Below, piece by piece: positions 48,192-60,306 of a stretch of DNA of 64,000 nucleotides. The notes under the pieces were generated by a model. The model saw only the letters and a list, made by a program, of their open reading frames with translations. It ran no database searches and was not told the origin of the DNA. Source of the stretch: Primula veris (taxonomy: Eukaryota > Streptophyta > Magnoliopsida > Ericales > Primulaceae); the NCBI GenBank assembly GCA_963682055.1, contig OY821740.1, positions 42,676,795 to 42,740,794 of the forward strand, written 5' to 3'. The position numbers and the translations under genes were made by a program. Numbering within the stretch: the first letter of the stretch is position 1; every line of letters starts with the position of its first letter.

Positions 48192-49291
48192 GAGTTTTTT
48201 TGCCAAAATGACTAGTGGCCCCCGATAAATAACATAATGGGGTACCTACCTCTCTTCAAATTTGTCAAAATGGACTACATCCTCTATCTTTGCTAATTGA
48301 ATTGACGAACACAAAAAATTTAAATACTAATTCCTTAAAAGAATTAAGGAAGTTCTTAAATGAAAATTCATATCTTCATTAATACAATTGACGAAGTTTT
48401 TATAAAAAATTAAACCTAACTTCGTTAAAATAATTGACGAAATTATTAAAAAAAATTATATGGAGTCTCCTACCAAACCATCAAACATCAAAATATATAG
48501 TAAGCGTGCATGCCTATCAATATAGTTACAGAGTCACTTAAGTACTTCATCTGTACTTAAACAAATGTAACCTATGAAAATACGTGTAATTTTGATCGAT
48601 AATTTTTCATATCTATATTGTCGTAAAAAATATTTTCAAAAATTAATCATGTAGTTTATGGTTATAATTATATAATGGAAATTTCAATTTTTTCAATTCG
48701 AAAATTTTAATATGAAAATTTTGATGGTAAAAATTGCACGTATTTTCGTAAGCAACATTTATTATACTCTCCTCAAAAACCAGAATGCTAATGGATAGTA
48801 AAAATTGTTCATAAATATCGGTATCCAGTTACCTATGTCAAGTGAATTTAATTATATCTTCATAGTATTAAAAATATTTAGCTTAAGAGGGAAAAATAAG
48901 AAATATATATAGGCTCACACATCACAAAATATGATGCATTGTGGTTGTATATATACATTAGCACTCATAATAAATAAGTGGTCCATTTTTCGTCAATTGT
49001 ATTTTTAAACAACGTTAACATTTAATTTTTAAAAACTTCGTCAATTATTTTAACGAAATTGGATTTAATTTTTTATAAATATTTCGTCAATTGTATTAAC
49101 GAATATATGAATTTGCATTTAATAACTTCGTTAATTCTTTTAACAAAATAGTATTCAAATTTTTTATTAAAAACTTCGTTAATTCAATTAACGAAAATAA
49201 ATTATATATACCATTTTGGTAATTTTAAAAAGAGTTAGTCCATTCTGATATTTATTGGGACCCACTAACCCATTTTGGAAAAAAAAAACCC
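48192..49291. mobile_element. Mutator-like foldback element with long inverted arms
   Basis: The left edge reads GAGTTTTTTTGCCAAAATG; the right edge, reverse-complemented, begins GGGTTTTTTTTTTCCAAAATG. Arms of about 290-315 bp (48192-48480 and 48976-49291) are inverted and rich in TTCGTTAATT/AATTGACGAA palindromes. The flanks carry the 9-bp near-duplication GACATATAG (48183-48191) and GACATACAG (49292-49300), the size made by Mutator-type insertion. No transposase frame is present. Confidence 0.72.
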
Positions 49292-50629
49292 GACATACAG
49301 ACTAGGGTCAATGATTTGTCCACATGTCAAAAATTCAATTGTACTCATGGTTTAATTTTCTGAGGTAACAATTTTAGATAATGATTTTGAATTGCAAAAA
49401 AGAAAACATAACATTGATTAACTTTTCTTAAGATGGACAAAAATTTGGGAATAGAGGAAGTATCTTGGTTCAATGTTTTGTTCACAGTCTCTTTCAATTT
49501 GATTATGACAACACATTTCAAAACTAAATATTATTATCTATTGTTTGTATAATAACATACTACTACGTTTTGTATAGTGATACTTATAAGGATTCATATT
49601 TATTTAATGTAAAGCTAACAAGAAAAGAGGGAAAATTTTAAGTAGAGCAAACAAAACTTCAAATTTTGTAAGTAATTTACTTATGACAAAAGTTAATTGG
49701 AAGTGTTATACTATTGACTTCATACAATAACACTTGTTAACGTAATTAGAGATGCATAAAAGTTACACCATTTTTAACATGGTATGACATGCCCTATAAT
49801 CTAAATTACTCAAATTATCATTAAAAAAATATATATAATAGTTAAAGTCCTTTATAACACTTATATATGAATAAACTCGTGTGTGCTTTTTTTGACAAAA
49901 TTAAGCTAATTTAACTCATGGCTTCCTTTTTGGAGAATAACTTCATAGTGTATATATTAAGTGGTGTATGCTGTCGTCATACTATAACATGGTCTCTAAT
50001 CTAAATTACAAATTATTATTCAAAAAAAAAAGGTCCTTTTTTTATTACATTTATGCATGAATAAACTAGTTTTTTATTTTACTTTTGCAAAATTAAGCTA
50101 ATTAAACTCGTGGCTTCATCCTTGAAGATACTTCATAATGTATATATTGAGTGGTGTATATATGTTGTCTACTTGCAATATTGCATCTCTGCTATTATCT
50201 GACTATATATGTAATATGTTAACAAAAAGTCACTAACTTGAGACTCATTACAATGATACGATGTCTAAAAAAATGGTCTTTTCAGCATATATGTCTTATT
50301 ACATTAGTATAATACAGTATTACAGTATACATGCATGTTTATGATAACATGTATTATCAGTGCATAATATAAATGGATTGTATTATACTAGTTTTCAAAT
50401 TTTAATAAATCTTGAGCGCTTATACAAACATATTTCCTTTTTGCAAATGAGTAATGAGTGTGGTAGTCTGTTTTTTTTTACAATCTCCCCAATAATTAAG
50501 ATAAACCAAACTGTTCTGATATACTTGTTGGCATATTCATGTATACGTTACATATATTATGTATAATATTTAAATTTAATACTTATGCCTTTCTAACTTC
50601 CCGCATATACATGTATGCTGTTCCACCCT

Positions 50630-50770
50630 CCACTATATAAAGGGGTTGAATTATTCATAGTTTAAAACACATTCATACTTGAATAAGAATACTTTACTCT
50701 CTCTCCATACATTTCTTTCTATGTCGATACTTTGCTAATAGTTGCCACACAACACGTTATCGGCACTTTG
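50630..50770 (+). mobile_element. Possible LTR-retrotransposon remnant
   Basis: A TATA element (CACTATATAAAGGGG) at 50630-50644 is followed by a leader-like stretch and then ACACAACACGTTATCGGCAC. That resembles the AACACGTTATCAGCAC motif often found beside plant copia LTRs. No gag or pol sequence follows and the other LTR edge was not found. Low confidence. Confidence 0.3.
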
Positions 50771-52634
50771 CTTAAAGACGGAGTCAATAAATCGCTAAAT
50801 AGTTTCATTAGAAGGGAGTATACGGATCTATTTCTTTCTCGAAGAGTTAGGAAGAAGGTTTATTTGGTTGTTAGACCACATATCAATCATTCTTTCGTAT
50901 TACCGAATTAAGCTACACAATTTCTACTTGTAATAAAAATAAAAATTGCATGATTAATCAAGAATAGAATCGGAAATCTCATGTTTAAGATTTATATTAC
51001 ATGATGGATGTTTTTTTTTATGAAAAATTGCTATTGGAACTCATATATCCACTTATAAAACGAGTTATAACTTGTATAGTTAGACATAATAAACTGTCGG
51101 ATCTAAACTGTCACATTTATAACATAGGACAAATATGTAACTAACTGAAACTTTAGGTTCTCTATGTAAAATCCTAAAACTATAGGATCATAGCTGTAAT
51201 TACCTTTGAAATGCATACAGTTTCCTGTATTTACAATCGTAGTCCCTGTAGTTACTCCTTATACACAGAATAGTATATATGTACGAGTTTACCTACTGTT
51301 TAGACCGAAAATACTTATTTAGATGCAAATGATATAAGATTTAATTGCTACAACTTCTAAAATTTGTAGAAAACACATATTGCGTGATAGTATTCATTAC
51401 TTGTGTGACATTAACTAAATTTAGCCTCTTAGCATGCCACAATTTATTCCCTATGAATTGATATAACATATGCGATGTATTAATTACCAATAGAAAATGG
51501 CAAAAATCACACTTTAGTGTTGTATTAAATAATAACTCATGTGATTAATATTACTACTCTATTTTAGGACTAGTTTACATGAGTATGTCATGACTTTATA
51601 TTACGAAATACCTCGACGTTAAGAATACGAAGAATAGCCTCCGACTTGGGCTCAATGATTTTTTTTCTTTTGAGTCTGCAAACGCTACTTTCTCAAGGCT
51701 CCAACTAATAGATTTCATTTAAAAACGTCTTCACAGCCTTACTAAGGGCAACTATGTATCCATAAACAATATATTTTCCAACCGGGCTCTTTTCTTAGTT
51801 ACAGTTTCTATATTATTATTTTTACAAAATATTGAATTCGTGTCTAGTCCGTTAATAATTAATGACTTTAAATTTTTATGAATACAAGTCCAATCGTATA
51901 CGTTGCAGCCCCATACAATCAGATTACACTCCTTTCGATCTCATGGTTTTCGCTTGTGGTATACCCCTAAAAGTATACATAATTTTCTAAAATGTACAAC
52001 ACTACAAAGACTAAAGTTAAAAGTAATTATACAAAAAAAAGAATCACACATTATTAAAAAAATATAAAACTATTTTTATTCTGAAAGTTCGACAAATGAC
52101 AATAAATAATTGTAGCTCTCTCAACTAGTTGTTCAAATGAATACGAAATGAAATAAACAATTCATTGGCAAATCTCAACCGCATATGTGACAAGTCTTGA
52201 GCATATAATTCATCTTATATTATGAACATATGTGATTGAACGTCAATATAAAAGTCCACAAAGTAGAATTACACTATTTTTAATAAAATAATTCTCTTAT
52301 ACTATTGACTTTTTTTTATATAATAAAATGTGTTGTAGTTATTTTATTAAAATGACTTTCTTTATACCGAGAAAACGGTTAGTATAACGCGCGCAAACCA
52401 ATGGTTCTCTCTCTCTCCCAATCTCTCTGTCTCTCTCTCCCAATCTCTCCCAAATGTGATTCAAACCCTAACTGCAATTTTGATTTTACCTGAAAACCAT
52501 AAATCTTTCTCCAATTTATTGCATTTTTCTTTTGACATCATTGACAAAGACTATATATTGCGTACATATAATTAAATTTTCAACATATAATCCGATTCTC
52601 AAATCTTAGACAATCTGGTTTCGGCATTACCACG

Positions 52635-54606
52635 ATGTCGAATTTATACGGTGATTATAATCAAAAGATAGATTACGTGTTCAAGGTGGTATTAATCGGG
52701 GACTCGGCTGTCGGGAAATCTCAATTGTTGGCACGGTTCGCGAGAAATGAGTTTAGTTTAGATTCGAAAGCGACAATTGGGGTTGAATTCCAGACGAAAA
52801 CGCTAGCGATTGATCATAAGACCGTAAAAGCGCAGATTTGGGACACCGCTGGCCAAGAAAGGTATATACACAACAATTTATAGTTTTTGTACCTGTATAA
52901 TGTGATTATATAAATAAGATTAATGTCTTGTTTTGTGACAAGATTATTATTATTTTTTAAATTTTTGTTTGCTAGCTGCTACATATTTGGTTAGCAAACC
53001 AAAAGTTGAGTTTGTTTTAATTTTTCTCACCTTGATTTTTTATCTTTTTAAAGTAGGAAATCTGCAATTTTTTTCCATTCTTGTAACTATATAAGGAATC
53101 TTATTCGCTTAACGTTACAGCCAAACGGATTCTAATTATAAATTATGTATATTTGAATCATCCTTGTGAGTCTTTTTTTATGTACAACTTTACAAGAGAG
53201 AACTATTCGGTTTACTTATGACTCATTTGCGACTGTATTAGTCGGCCACCTTATATGTATCAGCAGCTGATATTAGAGCAAATTTGTTATGGTCTTATTT
53301 GTTAAAGGAGCAATTTGGATGAATTGATATTACTTAATTTTTTGATTGGCCTGTTTTTTCTTGGAACACGTGATGCTCAATGTTGAAGAAACTTTTAGAT
53401 GCACGCAGACATGACTGGTTTTTGTTCAAGAAAAGTGCATGAGTTAGGGCATCTGATTTCTTACCTTGGCTTTTTAATCCAATTGAAAAGAACTGTCTGC
53501 TTTTGTTTCGAGTCTGGATAAGGTTTAAAGGAACAATTTATGTTTACATGAAAGAGATTCGTTTGCTTATGTTTAAACCTAAGAGAATATCCTAAAATGT
53601 GCTCACTAAGGGACTTTTGAACCTGAAAGACGTAGCTGAAAGGTACAAATTGTAGATTTTAAGAATCAAATAAGGTTATGACTAAAGACTAAAGAGGATC
53701 CAGCCGAATTCCTTCATTTTTGGTGTTACTTACATGATTACATCGATATTATATTTATAGATAACTATTAGTTGGCAGAAAAGCACATTTTGTTCCCCAT
53801 ATCAGCTCTGAAAAACCATTTTCCTTGGCTGCAAGCTTGATCATGCTGCCTTTTTGTTTAGGCTTTTTTCTCTGTTTTAGCCAGTTTTCCTTGTTTCCGT
53901 TGTAACTTCATTAGTACTCCGTATTAGTGATTTTATCGGAGCACCCTTTATGGTTATCTATGAACTCTAGTTTTTGTTATGAAATATCTATTCCAGCTAC
54001 TTGTAATTATGTCTGGTTAGGTTGCTATTATAACCTCGGTTATGTTTATTCTGCATTACTTCAAGCAGGATTTTGTCCAGTACTGTCAGTTTATATTAGT
54101 AACGGTATAATGGATGTACATGCCTCGAAAAACAACTAAATTTACCTCTTATCCTCAGATACAGAGCGGTTACAAGCGCTTACTATCGTGGTGCAGTTGG
54201 CGCAATGCTAGTGTATGACATGACGAAGCGCCAATCATTCGACCACATCGCCAGGTGGCTCGAGGAACTACGAGGGCACGCCGATAAAAACATTGTCATT
54301 ATGTTAATTGGTAACAAATCTGACTTGGGAAGCCTTCGTGCGGTTCCCACAGAAGACGCTCAAGAATTTGCGGAGAGAGAGAATCTGTGCTTCATGGAGA
54401 CATCTGCTCTCGAGTCCACTAATGTAGAGAGCGCATTTCTCACAGTTTTGACAGATATTTACCGAATTACGAGCAAAAAGACACTTATTGCTAATGACGG
54501 GGCTAAGTACTTGAAATCGGAAACTCTTAAGGGGACTCAGATCTTAGTCCCAGGCCAAGAATCTGCTTCTGCTGGGAATAAGGGTGGCTGTTGTTTTGCA
54601 ACTTAA
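52635..54606 (+). CDS. RABA4D: RABA4D-type small GTPase, two exons
   Basis: Exons 52635-52861 and 54159-54606 join within the Arg codon of WDTAGQER, giving 224 residues. The GTPase motifs are complete: GDSAVGKS at 22-29, switch I Thr47 in [16 protein letters not shown] at 69-75, NKSD at 128-131 and ETSAL at 156-160. The N-terminus [20 protein letters not shown] and the stretch [11 protein letters not shown] match RABA4D rather than RABA4B. The end GGCCFAT carries the Cys pair (220-221) for geranylgeranylation. RABA4 proteins mark trans-Golgi or recycling vesicles. RABA4D acts in tip growth of pollen tubes together with PI4-kinase, so pollen expression is expected but not visible here. The leader is CT-rich with several CTCTC runs. 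Confidence 0.95.
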
Positions 54607-56053
54607 TTACATTTATAAAGGAAACATTGTAGTTCTCAGATTAGCATCGGTCATGATATTATAAACTTTTTTCTTTATAAAAATGAGATTTTGTTGGTAT
54701 CTCAATACAAAATGGACATATATTATAGGAAGACTCTTTTTACTTCATATGATCTTTACTGTTCTGTGTAATAAACATGTCATTAGCTGCTTCTTTGTAT
54801 TATTTTGTAGTACTAGTATACTTAAAAAAAAAAACTCACTTCCAACTTGGATCCAGTTTTCTCTTCTAACAAGAATGGTTTCGGTGGATTACGAGGGAGT
54901 AGGGAGTGTCGCAAAGCTTTGGTATAAGTGAAATAAAAGGGGTTTTGAGCTGGAATTGTGTATTCCAATTTAACACTTTAAACACCATTGTTGAAATGGT
55001 TCGAAACATGATAGTACAGAGTCGTTTTACCCGTCCAATGAATCCATTGCGTTTGTTTCCACCGATTCATGAAGTTTTCAGAAATTACGTGGATGCCGAT
55101 GTGAAGTGAGGGTGGGAGGATAAACTAGGAATCACGATGTCGTTGATTGGTTAGTTTTCATAGATCAGTGGGAAGAGTTCAAGTTGCTGTGCGTTGTTAT
55201 TGGCGATAATGAATAACTCGAGGAACCAGGACTGGCATGATGTTATTTTTAGATTTCTGAATTCATAGAATGGTTGTGACTCGTATGCACCTTAAAATCG
55301 AACATCCAGACCACAATATTATTGCTAGGAGTAACCAATTTCAAGATGAACCTTGGAAACAAACTAAATCATGGTTACCTTAAACACTCGTTTACCTCTT
55401 CAGGAACTGCGTTTTATCGTGTAATTTTTATTTTATCCTTCACGCTTAGCTTTTCCCATTGCTTATCAACTGTGATTCAGAATTCAAATGGGCACAGTCC
55501 TTATAAGAATTTTTAGCCAGTTACAACTTATTTCGTAATCAACCAAAAAATCCAGTTTTTCAGTTTAAAATCAGCATCCAAATAAAGCTTAAACTAGCTG
55601 TGGACGATCTGAGTTGAGACAAAACCTTGTTACATGTTAAAGTTGCCCACTACGATTATATGTATATTTTGGGATGCAAAATTTCTTGACTAGAACGTAA
55701 CATGACAAGTTTGAAATATTTTACATAAATTCATTCAATTTGGGTTTATGAATACATTTCATATTTATCATTTTTGCACTTTAGGTTCAACTCATCTGCA
55801 TCTGATAATTCCTTTTATTCCAGTTTCTTTTTCCCCTTTTAATGAATAATAAAAACAAACTAATCAAAGTTTTACGATATTTTAGATACCCAAAACGACC
55901 CGTAGATTATCATCCATCATATAAGATCCAAATTTCTTGACTAAAATGCACATATGACAAATTTGAAATCTCTCACTACATATACACATATTTAATTAAT
56001 TTGGGTAATTTGAATTCTTTTTCATATTAGATACAATTTATTTACATCTGAAA

Positions 56054-56515
56054 ATACGCCTTGTGATTATTCCTCATTTCATGTTTTATTTTCCCTTTTT
56101 ACTACAGTAAAAAATAAAGGAGTAATTAAACTTTTACTACATTTTAGGGGCAATTTCCGTTGTCTAGTACTGTAATTAAAGTTTTGGGGTGCATAATTAA
56201 AAGTTTTTTTTCGGGTCTTCGGCCCGTCTGGCTTGCTTAGGCCGAGTAAGCAACTGCAGAATTTTCGTATAAAGGATTTCCGTATTAGAAAGGTCTGGGT
56301 GATCGCAGTATATTCGGGCATGTAGTTAGCTCCACTTGGACAGCATCCCCATTATGAGGCATCATCAACATCAAGACCATACAGATGGCATTGCGAATCC
56401 CCTACCGAAGTGACTGAACCACCACTTCTTGATCCGTTATTTCCAGCGGAGGGAAGACTTGCTTTATTTGAGAGAAAATAAAACATGAAATGAGGAATAA
56501 TCACAAGGTGTATTT
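56054..56515. repeat. Inverted repeat enclosing a foreign-looking insert
   Basis: An arm of about 42 bp near 56054-56096 (TTGTGATTATTCCTCATTTC core) returns inverted at about 56474-56515 (GAAATGAGGAATAATCACAA). The enclosed stretch from about 56210 to 56470 is richer in G+C than its surroundings and contains a coding-like fragment on the minus strand. Confidence 0.7.
56373..56480 (-). pseudogene. Fragment resembling the C-terminal exon of an unidentified gene
   Basis: The minus strand is open for about 40 codons, with LSNKASLPSAGNNGSRSGG, then SVTSVGDSQCHLYGLDVDDAS before TAA. The low-complexity Ser/Gly stretch followed by a definite acidic end is protein-like. No promoter or upstream exon accompanies it, and it lies inside an inverted repeat, so it looks like a captured piece of another gene. 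I do not recognise the source. Confidence 0.35.
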
Positions 56516-56929
56516 TAGGTGCAATTTCCGTTGTCTAGTATTGTAATTAAAGTTTTGGGATGCATAATTTATTGACTAGAATGTAACATGACAAATTTGA
56601 AATATCTTACATATAGTCGAACAATTTAGCATTACACCTGAAAATACACCGAGTGATTATTCCTTTTATTCCAATTTATAATTCCCCTTTTTACGACAAT
56701 AAAAACAAACTAATCAAAGTTTTACGATACATATTTTAGATAACCCAAAACGACATCGTAGACTATCTATCATCCATCATCTCAGATCCAAACAAACACA
56801 AAACCTAACTAAACAAAACAAAACACACACACTCTCTCTCTCTCTCTAAAATATAGGAGTACTATATATATATATATATATATAGATAGATAGATAAAAA
56901 TTATACAGATATATATATAATTAACAAGG

Positions 56930-57262
56930 ATGCAGTCGACGAAGCCACTCGCTCGATCACTCCTGAACCGCCTCATCCAAACCCGATCATCATCCTCATC
57001 GAGCCGATGGACGAGCCCGGGTCACCAGGAGCGTCCAAACGGGTACCTATTTGCACGTACACCTCCTCCACCTGGTCAATCCCGTACTTGGGAAGACTGG
57101 GAACTCCCTTGCTACGTAACCAGCTTCTTAACCATCGTTATTCTTGGTGTGGGCCTCACTGCTAAGCCCGACTTGACTATCGAGACTTGGGCCCATCGCG
57201 AGGCCCTTCACCGCTTGGCTTCTGCTGCGGAAGTGGCCCCGACTGAGGAGGCCGATGAGTGA
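56930..57262 (+). CDS. ESSS: Complex I subunit ESSS (NDUFB11-like)
   Basis: An intronless frame of 110 residues. The Arg/Ser-rich start (MQSTKPLARSLLNRL) is a typical mitochondrial presequence without acidic residues. A Pro-rich linker (ARTPPPPG), the family segment RTWEDWELPCYV at 52-63, one membrane segment at about 61-78 (VTSFLTIVILGVGL) and AKPDLTIETWAHREAL follow. The tail is acidic (TEEADE). This matches plant ESSS, an accessory membrane-arm subunit of NADH:ubiquinone oxidoreductase in the inner mitochondrial membrane, corresponding to animal NDUFB11. It does not carry redox groups. A second gene copy exists or existed, because a fragment of a paralogue lies 0.8 kb downstream. Confidence 0.9.
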   Translation: MQSTKPLARSLLNRLIQTRSSSSSSRWTSPGHQERPNGYLFARTPPPPGQSRTWEDWELPCYVTSFLTIVILGVGLTAKPDLTIETWAHREALHRLASAAEVAPTEEADE

Positions 57263-57329
57263 TGCTTTAAGGTATTTTGTTTTGGGCTGGGCCTTTTTTT
57301 GGCCCTTTTTGTAATAAGGTGGTGGTTTC

Positions 57330-59640
57330 ACTGTTGGAATACTGTGAATCCTTTTTTAATTATGGATTTTAACGTGGTTTGTAATTTCCCCGATTGAATG
57401 TTTGTGGCGGTTTTAATCTCGTCTGAGAAGTTTTATTTATCTGTTGTGTGTTTTTCGGATTATGAGGTTTTGATTCGATATGCTCCCTCTGTGCCTAATT
57501 AAGGGACCCCTATAGAACTATGTGCAATTTTGTTTGATAACTGTTTTTATTTTGCTATAAATCGTGCGGTGGTTAGTGATTTTACTTGTTTGGAAGGTTG
57601 GATTGGATTTTATGAGGTTTTGATCCGATATGCTTCTTATGTACCTAAGTAAGTGATCGCTATGAAGCTACGTGCAATTTAGGTTTGCAAAAAAAAATTG
57701 TATCGAAACTGTGGAAACGTTAAGTTTGGTAATTAAGTCACTATGATAATAATGAAGAGAGAATAAGAAGGTGTTTTACACTGTCGGAATACTGTAAATC
57801 TTTTTAATTTATGGGTTTTAGTATTTTTTTTAATACGGGTACCTATTCGCACGCCCGCCTCGTCCACCTGGCCAATCCCGTACATGGGAAGACTGGGAAC
57901 TCCCCTGCTACGTCACCAGCTTCTTAACCAGTATTTGCAACCCCGCTATCGGCTGTTACGTCTGCCACAGAATTAGGACAATTGTCTAATCTTGTTGATT
58001 GGCACGTCAGGCGTGCCCATTAGTCCCTCTTGTTTATAAGATAAGTAAATCTTTATTTTGGAGGCTCAATTTTCTCTCTTTATGTTCCTCTTAATTAGAA
58101 AGAATTAGATTTTTGCTACAATTGAGGGCTTTAATTGTAGGAGGTTTTAACTTCTGCTGACTTTTATAGACTGTTTCTGGATTATGAGCTCTTCTATATT
58201 TTTGTAATATTCAGTGTTAATTGAATCATGGATGTGCTCAAGTACCTTTATGTGCTATTCTCACTTGTCTTTAAGTATGTAGGATTTCGTCTTCTGCTTT
58301 ATGCTAGAATTCCATGGGGTTAGGAAAAAAAACAATTCAAGTGATTTTAGCTGATGTTCACATGTAAGAAGTTTTATCATTTGTTATGTGTTTTTCGAAT
58401 TATGAGGTTTTAATTTGATATGCTCCCTAGTCCCTATGTACCTAAGTAAGCGATCCCTATGACTTAGGTAACATCAGTTTTGGTTTACAACATTTTCTTG
58501 ATAACTATAATTTTTTTATCTTGGTGTTTTTTCTTTGTTATGGATTGTACGATGGTTAGTGATTTTATTTGTTTGGAAGGTCGGATTGGATTTTATGAGG
58601 TCTGATTCGACATGCTTCTGGTACATATAATTAAGTGGTCGCTATTTAGCTACGTGCAATTTTGGTTTGCAAAAAAAAATTGTATCAAAATTGCCGAAAC
58701 GGAAAGGTTTGAGATTAAATACTATGAATTTAGTGAGGATGGAATAAGAAGGTGTTTTTCTCTGTTTGAATATTGTGAATCTTCTAATTTATGACTTTTA
58801 GCGTGGTTTGTAATTTCCCGGATTGAATGTTTGACTGTTTTAATCAGTTATTTAATTTGTTTTATGTGTTTGTTGTATTATTAGGTTTTAATTCGACATG
58901 CTCCCTATGTTCCTAAGTGAGTGGCCGGCATGAAGCTAATTGCAATTTTGGTTCGCTAAAAAAATAAAATTGTATCAAAATTGCCAAAACGGAAAGGTAG
59001 AAATAATTGCTATGAAATTAACGAGGGAATAAGGTGTTTTCACTGATGGATTATGAGTGTTTAGATCCGCGAATGGGCACTCATAGGAGCATATAATTGT
59101 TTGTTAAGTAGTAATCCCTGAAAGTTGATGCATTTAAAGATCAATTGCAACGGCGCCTGGCAGTTATCTATGATCTAACAGATAAAAATAAGATGTTTCA
59201 CTCTTTGATAACTTTGAATTTTTATTTATTTTGGTGTTTCTTTTTGTTGTGGATCGTACAATGGTTAGTGACTTTATTTGTTCGGAGATCGGATTAGTTG
59301 TTCGAGGTTGTAACATTGAGTGAGAAATGTTATTGGTGTTATGGATTTCATTTACTTGTTTGTTGGATTATGAGGGTTTTAATTGGACTCATGGTATTGG
59401 TAATTTATCTTTGTTTGTTTAAGTATAAGTTGAGACCTCAAGATTGCTGCAATAGGAGATCAAATGGAGACTCTAAAATCATGCTTTCGTGTTATTTCAC
59501 TGTTTGTGATTATCTTTGTTCGGAAGACCCTATTGGATGTTTGAAGTTGTAATATCGTGTAAGAATTCTTATTCCTGTTATGGAATTCATTTATATGTTT
59601 GTTGGGTTTTGAGGGTTTAATTGAATGAGCCTCATAGTAA
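57330..59640. repeat. Decayed tandem repeats related to the ESSS 3' UTR
   Basis: Phrases of the ESSS 3' UTR recur: 'actgt(t/c)ggaatactgt(g/a)aatc' (57331, 57780 and a variant at 58757); 'gtggtttgtaatttccc(c/g)' with GATTGAATGTTTG (57373 and 58803); the stretch from 'gattcgatatgctccct' to 'gtgcaattttggtttg' (57470, 57605, 58395, 58605 and 58890, with variation); and 'ggttagtgattttatttg' (57571, 58552 and 59262). Unit size is about 150-240 bp. Confidence 0.75.
57835..57930 (+). pseudogene. Fragment of a second ESSS coding sequence
   Basis: It matches codons 38-69 of the ESSS gene, from GYLFAR to VTSFLT, and stops abruptly on both sides. Of 31 compared codons, 23 are identical, six differ only at a synonymous third base and two change the residue. 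It therefore descends from a gene that was under selection, not from recent copying of the neighbour followed by neutral decay. It has no start codon or stop of its own. Confidence 0.85.
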
Positions 59641-60306
59641 CATATCATTGTCGCTCGAGTAGGACTGTAGGAGTAATACTTTGGGACCTCAAAGTTGGTG
59701 CAATTGGAGATCAATTTTAAAGTCTTCAAAGTACTAAATCTGTGGTAAAGTAGTGATCTTGAGTAACTGTTGTGCATTATGAGCAAATCAGGTGATAAAA
59801 AAATGTTTATATTATAACTTTGAAAGTAAAAAGAGCACCTGCGTGTTAAGTCTGACTTGTTGAATTGAAACCGATAGTTGCAACCCCGCTGTCGGGTGTT
59901 TGTCCGCCACGGAATTAGGACAAGCATCTAATCTTGTTGTTTGGCACGTCAGACGTGCCCTTAGTCCCTCCTGCTTATAGGAGAATTAAATCTTTATTTT
60001 GGAGGCTCTAATTTCTCCTTATAATTAGAATTATATGTTTTTTTGATAAGTAGGGGGAATAAGACTTTTTTTACTGATCAATCTTTTGATGGCAACTTTT
60101 TTCCGGTTGGCTGTTGGAGGTTATAGTGGCTTTCTTTCTCTGCCAGTTGGATGTTTGACATTATAAACCTTCTAGGAGGTTTTAACTTCTGCTGAGTTCT
60201 ATAGATTGGTTCTGGATTATGAGCTCTATTATAGTTTTGTAATATTAGTGTTTCATGGGGTTAGGAAAAAAAAAAACAATTCAAGTGATTTTAGCTGATG
60301 CTCACT
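57931..60306. repeat. Large duplicated segment, offset about 1.94 kb
   Basis: 57931-58370 and 59876-60306 share in order TTGCAACCCCGCT(A/G)TCGG, 'aattaggacaa', 'tctaatcttgttg', 'tggcacgtcag(g/a)cgtgccc', 'taaatctttattttggaggc', 'gaggttttaacttctgctga' and 'catggggttagg' with a variable A run before CAATTCAAGTGATTTTAGCT. The second copy lacks the ESSS fragment that immediately precedes the first. Confidence 0.85.

Larger units (their letters stand above)
47862..52634. other. AT-rich intergenic DNA between the OSD1/UVI4-type and RABA4D-type genes
   Basis: No gene is supported. It contains the Mutator-like foldback element (48192-49291) and a possible LTR remnant around 50630-50770. The last 250 bases are the CT-rich leader and promoter of the Rab gene. 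Confidence 0.6.
55640..56800. repeat. Threefold repeated upstream units of the ESSS gene
   Basis: Unit 1 (about 55670-55930) and unit 3 (about 56560-56800) share in order 'ttttgggatgca', TTGACTAGAA, 'taacatgaca', 'attccttttattcca', 'aaaacaaactaatcaaagtt' and 'catccatcat'. A partial unit 2 (about 55930-56145) lies between them. The phrase 'caatttccgttgtctagta' with its downstream DNA is also doubled, at about 56153 and 56520. Confidence 0.8.
54607..56929. other. Rab 3' region and repeat-rich ESSS upstream region
   Basis: No complete gene. To about 54850 it is Rab 3' UTR. From about 55640 onward come repeated promoter-side units and an inverted pair (listed separately). CA, CT and TA dinucleotide runs lie at 56820-56885 just before the ESSS start. 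Confidence 0.6.

Noticed and set aside
59460..59927. 155-residue minus-strand frame
   Set aside because: It lies across decayed ESSS-flank repeats, has no motif or splice context and is not kept in the sister repeat units.
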